Part shown: in pieces, positions 57,992-64,000 of the stretch
How positions within the stretch are numbered: position 1 is the stretch's first letter
Layout of the letters: each line of letters starts with the position of its first letter
From: Anaeramoeba ignava
Lineage: Eukaryota; Metamonada; Anaeramoebidae
Assembly: GCA_028826165.1 (NCBI GenBank)
Contig: JAPDFW010000001.1
Coordinates: 1 to 64,000 of the forward strand
Direction of reading: 5' to 3'
Length of the DNA: 64,000 nucleotides
The notes under the pieces: model-generated
Told to the model about the DNA's origin: nothing
Seen by the model: only the letters and a program-made list of their open reading frames with translations
The model's database searches: none
Made by a program: the position numbers and the translations under genes

Positions 57992-58009
57992 GCCACCTTA
58001 GCTCAGTTT
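57992..58009 (+). pseudogene. Truncated tRNA-Thr 5' end, copy 1
   Basis: GCCACCTTAGCTCAGTTT is identical to nucleotides 1-18 of the tRNA-Thr gene at 60717, then switches to TAATTTATAAAT. About 95 bp upstream also matches the 5' flank of the intact gene. A more decayed relative (GCCATAGTTTAATTTT) lies at 57507. Confidence 0.9.
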
Positions 58010-60192
58010 TAATTTATAAATTAAATATAAATTAAATAAAATATGGAATAAAAATATTAAATATAAATTAAATAAAAATATTAAATAAAAATGTGGAATA
58101 AAATATTAAATATAAATATTAAATAAAAATGTGGAATAAAAAATTAATAAATAAAATAAAAAAAATGTGGAATAAAATGAATAAAAATATTAATTAAAAA
58201 TTAAATAAAATGGAATAAAAATATTAAATATAAATTAAATAAAATGGAATAAAAATGTGGAATAAAAAATTAATTTAAATTAAAAAAATGGAATAAAAAG
58301 CCAAATATAAATTAAATAAAATATGGAATAAAAATATTAATTATAAATTAAAAAAATGTGGAATAAAAATTAAAAAAAATAAATGTGGAATAAAATGTGG
58401 AATAAAAATATTAAATATAAATTAAATAAAATATGGAATAAAAATATGAAAATAAAAATATTAAATAAAATGTGGAATAAAATATTAATATTAAATTAAA
58501 TAAAATGTGGAACAAAAATATTAATTATAAATTAAATAAATATGGAATAAAAATATTAATTATAAATTAAATAAAAATATTAACATAAATTAAATAAATA
58601 TTAAATAAAATGTGGAATAAAAATATTAAATATAAATATTAAATAAAAATGTGGAATAAAAATATTAATTATAAATTAAAAAAAAAATAAAAATTAAAAT
58701 AAAAAATAAAAATGTGGAATAAAAAATATTAATTATAAATTAAATAAAATGTGGAATAAAAATGTGGAATAAAAATATTAAATATAAATTAAATAAAATA
58801 TGGAATAAAAATTAAATAAAAATATTAAATAAAAATATTAATTATAAATTAAATAAAATGTGGAATAAAAATATTAAATACAAATTAAATAAAATATGGA
58901 ATAAAAATATGAAATAAAATAAATAAAATGTGGAATAAAAATATTAATAATAAATTAAATAAAAATGTGGAATAAAAATATTAAATATAAATTAAATAAA
59001 ATGTGGAATAAAAATATTAATTAAATAAATTAAATAAATAAAATGTGGAATAAAAATATTAAATAAAAATATTAAATATTAATTAAATATAATGTGGAAT
59101 AAAAAATGTGGAATAAAAATATTAAAATAAAATGTGGAATAAAAATTAAATAAAAATATTAAATAAAATATGGAATAAAAATATTAATTATAAATTAAAT
59201 AAAACAAAAATAAAAACATTAATATAAATAAAATAAAATGTGGAACAAAAATATTAAACATAAATTAAAAAAAAATGGAATAAAATGTGGAATAAAAATA
59301 TTAATAATAAATTAAATAAAATGTGGAATAAAAATACAAATATAAATTAAATAAAATGTGGAATAAAAATATTAAATAAAAATGAAACAAAAATATGGAA
59401 TAAAATGTGGAAAAAAAATATTAAATAAATTAAACAAATGTGAATAAAATGTGGAATAAAAATATTTAAATATAAATTAAATAAAAATATTAAATACAAA
59501 TTAAATAAAAATATTAAATATAAATTAAATGAAATATGGAATAAAAATATTAAATAAATTAAACATAAATAAAATAAAAAAAATAAAATAAAATTAAAAA
59601 AAAAAAAATAAAAATTAAATATAAATTAAATAAAAATATTAAAAAATAAAACGAAAAAAAATGTGGAATAAAAATATTAAATATTAATTTAAATAAAATA
59701 TGGAATAAAAATATTAATTATAAATTAAATAAAAATATTAAATAAAATTAAATAATAATTAAATAAAATGTGGAATAAAAATATTAATAAAAATTAAATA
59801 AATATTAAATAAAAATGGGAATAAAATGTGGAATAAAAATATTAATTATAAATTAAATAAAATATTAAAATAAAATATTAATTATAAAATTAAATAAAAA
59901 TATTAAATAAAATATTAATTATAAATTAAAAAAAATATGGAATAAAATGTGGAATAAAAATGTGGAATAAAATGTGGAATAAAAATATTAAATAATAATT
60001 AAATAAAATGTGGAATAAAAATATTAATTAATTTATTTATTAATTGAATAAAAATATTAAATATAAATTAAATAAAATGTGGAATAAAATGTGGAATAAA
60101 AATATTAATTTATTTATTTATTAAAAATTAAAATTATTATTTAAAATATTAAATTTTTAAAAATAAGAAAAATTTAAAATTTAATTTAAAAA

Positions 60193-60210
60193 GCCACCTT
60201 AGCTCAGTTT
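60193..60210 (+). pseudogene. Truncated tRNA-Thr 5' end, copy 2
   Basis: Same 18-nt 5' tRNA fragment, same breakpoint and the same upstream flank (TTAAAATTATTATTTAAAA etc.) as the copy at 57992. Confidence 0.9.
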
Positions 60211-60481
60211 TAATTTATAAATTAAATATAAATAAATAAAAATATGGAATAAAAATATTAAATATAAATGAAATAAAATGTGGAATAAAAATATTAAATA
60301 TAAATTAAATAAAATATGGAATAAAAATATTAAATATAAATTAAATAAAATGTGGAATAAAATGTGGAATAAAAATATTAATTAATTTATTTATTTATTT
60401 ATTAAAAATTAAAATTATTATTTAAAATATTTAATTTTAAAAAAATAAGAGAAAAAAATTAAATTTAATTTAATTAAAAAA

Positions 60482-60499
60482 GCCACCTTAGCTCAGTTT
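60482..60499 (+). pseudogene. Truncated tRNA-Thr 5' end, copy 3
   Basis: The third copy with the identical breakpoint after GCTCAGTTT, 235 bp before the intact tRNA gene. Confidence 0.9.
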
Positions 60500-60716
60500 T
60501 AATTTATAAATAAAATATAAATAAAATATAAATTAAATATAAAATGAAATAAAAATATTGAATATAAATTAAATAAAATGTGGAATAAAATGTGGAATAA
60601 AAATATTAATTAATTTATTTATTTATTTAATAAAAATTAAAATTATTATTTAAAATATTAAATTTTTAAAAAAAAAAATAAGAAAAAAAAAATTAAATTA
60701 AATTTAATTAAAAAAA

Positions 60717-60790
60717 GCCACCTTAGCTCAGTTTGGCAGAGCGCTTGTCTTGTAAACAAGAGGTCCCTGGTTCGAGTCCAGAAGGTGGCA
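60717..60790 (+). tRNA. tRNA-Thr, anticodon TGT
   Basis: The cloverleaf is complete. Acceptor arms GCCACCT and AGGTGGC pair fully, with discriminator A at 60790. The D arm contains the A box (TTAGCTCAGTTTGGC). The anticodon arm CTTGT-CTTGTAA-ACAAG has anticodon TGT at 60751-60753, reading ACA (Thr). The T arm has the B box GGTTCGAGTCC (60769-60779) with one mismatch at the outer pair. There is no intron and no encoded CCA. A T-rich run from 60798 can serve as the Pol III terminator. Confidence 0.95.
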
Positions 60791-60835
60791 TTTATATTTT
60801 TTTTATTTTTTTTATTTTTTTAATTTTTTAATTAA

Positions 60836-60862
60836 TTTTTTTTCATTTTTCTCTTTTCTTTT
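60836..60862 (+). promoter_or_regulatory. TTTTTTTCATTTTT start-proximal element (ABC gene)
   Basis: This T-rich element with a central CA lies 7-33 bp before the ATG. Equivalent elements lie before other plus-strand starts, at 21986-22010, 23923-23948, 35661-35705, 45929-45951, 52547-52566 and 53789-53819, and in complement before several minus-strand starts (17671-17695, 35256-35272, 45040-45062, 45470-45490). It is probably the core promoter/initiator of this genome (inference). Confidence 0.55.
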
Positions 60863-60868
60863 AAAAGA

Positions 60869-63800
60869 ATGAAATTAAGAATTCATCAAACAAGAACTCT
60901 TTTAAGAAAGAATTGGATTCAATCAAAAAGAAATTTAAAAAGCACTTTGTAAACAATTTTTAAAAAGATTTTAATAATATTTCTTTATATTTTTTTGATC
61001 AAAATTAAATGAAATTAAATGAAATTAAATGAAATAAATTTTTTTGATACGTATCAATTAAATTTTTTTTCTTTATTTGATCATTTAATTACATTTTTAA
61101 TCAGAAACCATTTTTTTAAATACATCAAATTTTATTAATTTTCACTAATTAAATTAATTTGATTTAAACTTATAAATTTTTCATTTTAAATTTTTAAACT
61201 TAATTTAGATGCACAATTTTGGTTCCAGTTATTTTTAATGTTCTTCTTCTGATATTTGGAGCAATTATTAAAGCATCAAGATTAGATGCTAATAAAGGAA
61301 AGTAAGCTAAAAAATTTTAATTTTAATTTTAATTTTAATTTTAATTTCAAAATGAATTTTAATTTCAATTTCAATTTCAAAATGAATTTCAATTTCAATT
61401 TTAATTTCAAATTGAATTTTAATTTCAATTTTAATTTCAAAATGAATTTTAATTTCAATTTTAATTTTAATTTCAATTTTAATTTCAATTTTAATTTCAA
61501 AATGAATTTTAATTTTAATTTTAAATTGAATTTTAATTATAATTTCAAAATGAATTTTAATTTTAATTTCAAAATGAATTTTGATTTCAAATTTAATTTT
61601 AATTAAAAAAGACAGAAATCCAAAACTTGAACCAATTAATTTCCCAAAATGTGATACAGTAAGTTAAATTCAAAATCAAAATTAAAAAATTTTTTTAAAT
61701 TAAAAAAAAATATTTCTTTATTTACAGATAGCATGTTATGACTTTGTTTACAATGAAAAAAACAACACAAAAGTTCAAGAAATTGTTCAAAAAGTATTTT
61801 CGTTTATTTAAAACTAAAAAAAAGACAATATAATTTAAAAAAAAAATCAATTTAAAGATTTGTGATAATGAAGGAATAAATAAAGCAACTAGTACTTTGG
61901 GTTTTGATACAGCGAATGAAGTAGATTATTATCTCTCAAATAATACCAACAAAACTTATGTTGGATATATGTTTTTACTACCAAATGGATCTTATAACGA
62001 TATACCAGATACAACAAATGTAATCATTTTTTTTTAGGAAAAAAATAAAAAGAAGATCCAAAGAAGAATAAAAAAAAATGAAACAAAACAAAAAGAAGAA
62101 GTTATCAAAACTTGAACTAACCAAAAAAAAATAACAAAAAATTTGAACTAATCAAAAATAAAAAGTTCTCAGTAGTAGTGAATCAATCAACCATATATCA
62201 ATCTACAGGACTTGATGATTTTTTGGATGTTTTTGTTCCTGCTCAATATGCTTTACAGAAAGCCTTGTTTGAAGTTCTTCAAAATAAATCAATGAGTTTT
62301 GATGTGACGACAATGAAATATCCTCATCCTCAATTAACACCTACAGATGCTATTCCTATAATGGCTCCTACTTTTTATTTTTGGTCAGCTTTGTTTCAGT
62401 TGGTTATTCAGATGACACAAATTGTTCAAGAAAAAGAATATCGGCAAAGATTTGGGATGATTGTTATGGGGTTGAAGGGTAGTTTTATTAAAATCCATTT
62501 TTAAATTAAATTTAAAATTGAAATTCATTTATAAATTAAAATCCATTTATAAATTAAAATTAAAATTGAAATCAAAATCAAAATCAAAATTGAAATTAAA
62601 ATCAAAATCAAAATCAAATTTAAATTAAAATTAAAATTAAAATTAAAATTAAAATTAAAATTATAATTAAAATCAAAATTAAAATTAAAATCAAAATTAA
62701 AATCAAAATTAAAATTAAAATCAAATTTAAAATTAAAATTAAAATTAAAATTAAAATTAAAATTCAAATCAAAATTGAAATTAAAATCAAAATTAAAATT
62801 AAAATTAAAATTCAAATTGAAATTAAAATTAAAATTAAAATTAAAATTAAAATTAAAATCAAATTTAAAATTAAAATTAAAATTAAAATTAAAATTCATT
62901 TATAAAATTTAATAAAAAAGGTACATCTTATTGGATATCATGGTTCATCGCTAACTTCATCACAATTGTGATCTCAATATTCTTACAAATCGCAACTGGA
63001 GCAATGTTTCAATTTGAATTCTTTTTAGAAAACGCATTTGGAACATATTTCTTTTTATTTTTCCTTTTTGGATTAACAACGATCTCATTAGCATTTTTTT
63101 TCACTTCAATTCTTGGAAAAACAAAAACAACAACAACAGTAGGATTTGTGATGTTTTTCTTTTTCACTATACTAAACGCAATAACAACGAACGTAATCTT
63201 CCAATCGAGCGTACCAAGCTGGGTGCGTACTATACTCTCTTTTCTTCCGCCAGTGGTTTTCTCGAAGGGAGTGTTTGATCTCGCGGATAAAACTTCAGCT
63301 CCGCAATTTCACGGAATCAGATGGGCCGATCGCGGGCACAACGCAAGTATGTACTCGCTTACGACAATATACAACTGGCTCATCTTGGATTTCGTCATCT
63401 TCTTTGTTCTCGCGCTTTATCTGGACAACGTCGTTCCCTCTTCTTCAGGAATAGCAAGACATCCGTTATTTTTCCTGCAGAAATCTTATTGGACTGGAAA
63501 ATATAAGAAAAAAAAACAAACACAAATCTCTTCAGAAACAGACAATTTGCTCGATGCAGATGTTCTCCAGGAAAAGAAGATGATTGCAGACGGCGAGTCT
63601 CCAGAGACAACCGCAGTCTCCATTGTCAATCTGACCAAAGTGTTCAAAAAAACACTTTTCCAAAAAAAAACCGATTTCAAAGCAGTTGATTCTCTGTTCC
63701 TAACGCTGCGCAACGGTGAGCTACTCGGCTTGCTCGGACCCAACGGATCGGGCAAATGCCTTGGTTTGGGAACGCCTGTCATAAAGTACAACGGCGATGT

Positions 63801-64000
63801 TGTTCCCGTGGAAACAATCTCGATCGGCGATGTTCTTCTTGGCGACGATTCTTCTCCTCGTCGTGTCCTTGCAACAACACGAGGCACAGGCCCTCTCTTT
63901 AATATCACTCCCCTCAAAAACCCCAACTTTGTTCTTCCGTATACCGTCAACGATAAGCATATTCTTTCTCTCAAACTCGTCCAAAATATCTCCTACACTT
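60869..64000 (+). CDS. ABCA-type ABC transporter, intein-interrupted, 3' end outside window
   Basis: The start is ATG 60869 (MKLRIHQTRTLLRKNWIQSK, the ABCA-like N-terminus). Exons are 60869-60948, 61209-61301, 61616-61658, 61728-61793, 61858-about 62019, about 62173-62478 and 62921-64000; junctions are GT-AG and in phase except the one before 62173, which I could not settle. Exon 2 gives the first helix (PVIFNVLLLIFGAIIKA), followed by a luminal domain with N-glycosylation sites. Exon 7 gives further helices (FIANFITIVISIFLQIATGA; FFLFFLFGLTTISLAFFFTS; FVMFFFFTILNAITTNVIF), then the nucleotide-binding domain (VSIVNLTKVFKK, FLTLRNGELLGLLGPNGSGK). Directly after the Walker A Lys the sequence becomes an intein N-terminus (63757). 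ABCA proteins move lipids. This one could bind ATP properly only after the insert is removed. Confidence 0.88.
61316..61600. repeat. Intronic hexamer array (AATTTT/AATTTC)n
   Basis: The simple repeat with interspersed AAAATGAATTTT fills intron 2 of the ABC-transporter gene. Confidence 0.9.
62525..62900. repeat. Intronic hexamer array (AAAATT/AAAATC)n
   Basis: The simple repeat fills the intron immediately before the large transmembrane/NBD exon of the ABC transporter. Confidence 0.9.
63757..64000 (+). other. N-terminal splicing domain of an intein in the ABC transporter P-loop
   Basis: The frame continues unbroken from GPNGSGK into CLGLGTPVIKYNGDVVPVET then ISIGDVLLGDDSSPRRVLAT. The nucleophile Cys1, the G-T-x-V strand, the VExIxxGDxVxG motif and the R-x-V strand form intein block A. 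TVNDKHILSL supplies the block B Thr-x-x-His. This is a Hint domain of nuclear/PRP8-like appearance. Its position, between the Walker A Lys and the expected Ser/Thr, fits known inteins, which favour conserved ATP-binding loops. The +1 extein residue would be the Walker A Ser/Thr. At least 81 residues are inside the window; any homing-endonuclease part and the C-terminal His-Asn lie beyond 64000. It has no GT-AG boundary, so it is not an intron. Confidence 0.9.

Larger units (their letters stand above)
56850..60620. repeat. Long satellite, ATGTGGAATAAAAATATTAA units
   Basis: About 3.8 kb of TATAAATTAAATAAAATGTG-GAATAAAAATATTAAA units, 20-35 bp long and irregularly spaced, lie between alpha-actinin and tRNA-Thr. 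GTGGAATAAA occurs dozens of times, always on the plus strand. No open frame was seen. Confidence 0.95.

Noticed and set aside
1-64000. CRISPR-like arrays
   Set aside because: Tandem repeats are abundant but have no unique spacers of constant length and no cas genes; the gene content is eukaryotic.

Overview
This window looks like nuclear DNA from a free-living or anaerobic protist with a very AT-rich genome. The evidence is eukaryotic: genes are split by GT-AG introns, and they include a Qc-SNARE, Pol II and Pol III subunits, eS10, gamma-tubulin complex protein, alpha-actinin, a DHHC acyltransferase and a GPI-anchor enzyme. Intergenic DNA is close to pure A+T. Standard stop codons fit; TGA, for example, ends RPB12 right after its canonical C-terminus. 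The lineage cannot be fixed from sequence alone. Q/N-rich low complexity and a CBM20-ankyrin-BTB protein would suit an amoeba such as Anaeramoeba, but that is a weak guess.

Layout. 1-7.8 kb holds no recognisable gene and ends in two tandem satellites (about 315 bp and about 145 bp units). 8.1-13.3 kb is a seven-exon OSCA/TMEM63-like membrane protein with repeat-coded charged tails. 13.4-19.1 kb carries four minus-strand genes: an unknown nuclear-type protein, a Qc-SNARE, an SH3BGRL-like thioredoxin-fold protein and ribosomal protein eS10. After a 155-bp satellite come an unknown 446-aa protein, RPC9 and a K/S-rich protein (20.6-23.8 kb). A GPI ethanolamine-phosphate-transferase-like gene (24.0-29.5 kb) has two 1-kb introns made of satellite. 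A leucine-rich-repeat gene (30.6-35.2 kb) hosts a TTAA-flanked inverted-repeat transposon in an intron. Next are a GCP3-like gene, a SERBP1/HABP4-like protein with a long Q/N-rich tail, a DHHC protein, two small unknown proteins, the CBM20-ankyrin-BTB gene, and DCAF13/Sof1 with a 2.2-kb satellite intron, transcribed divergently from RPB12. An intronless alpha-actinin lies at 53.8-56.8 kb, then nearly 4 kb of 'TGTGGAATAAA' satellite that has captured 5' fragments of the intact tRNA-Thr(TGT) gene at its end.

The most striking item is at the right edge. An ABCA-type transporter gene (60.9 kb to the window end) is interrupted, immediately after the Walker A lysine, by the start of an intein-like protein-splicing (Hint) domain. 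The ATP-binding loop would be assembled only after protein splicing. The rest of the intein lies beyond the window.

Recurring themes are: a different simple repeat inside almost every long intron; a shared AAGTGGAATAAA-type box in four otherwise different satellites; a TTTTCATTTTT element just upstream of most start codons; and several conserved genes with a reading-frame or splice-acceptor problem, which may be assembly errors or real biology.
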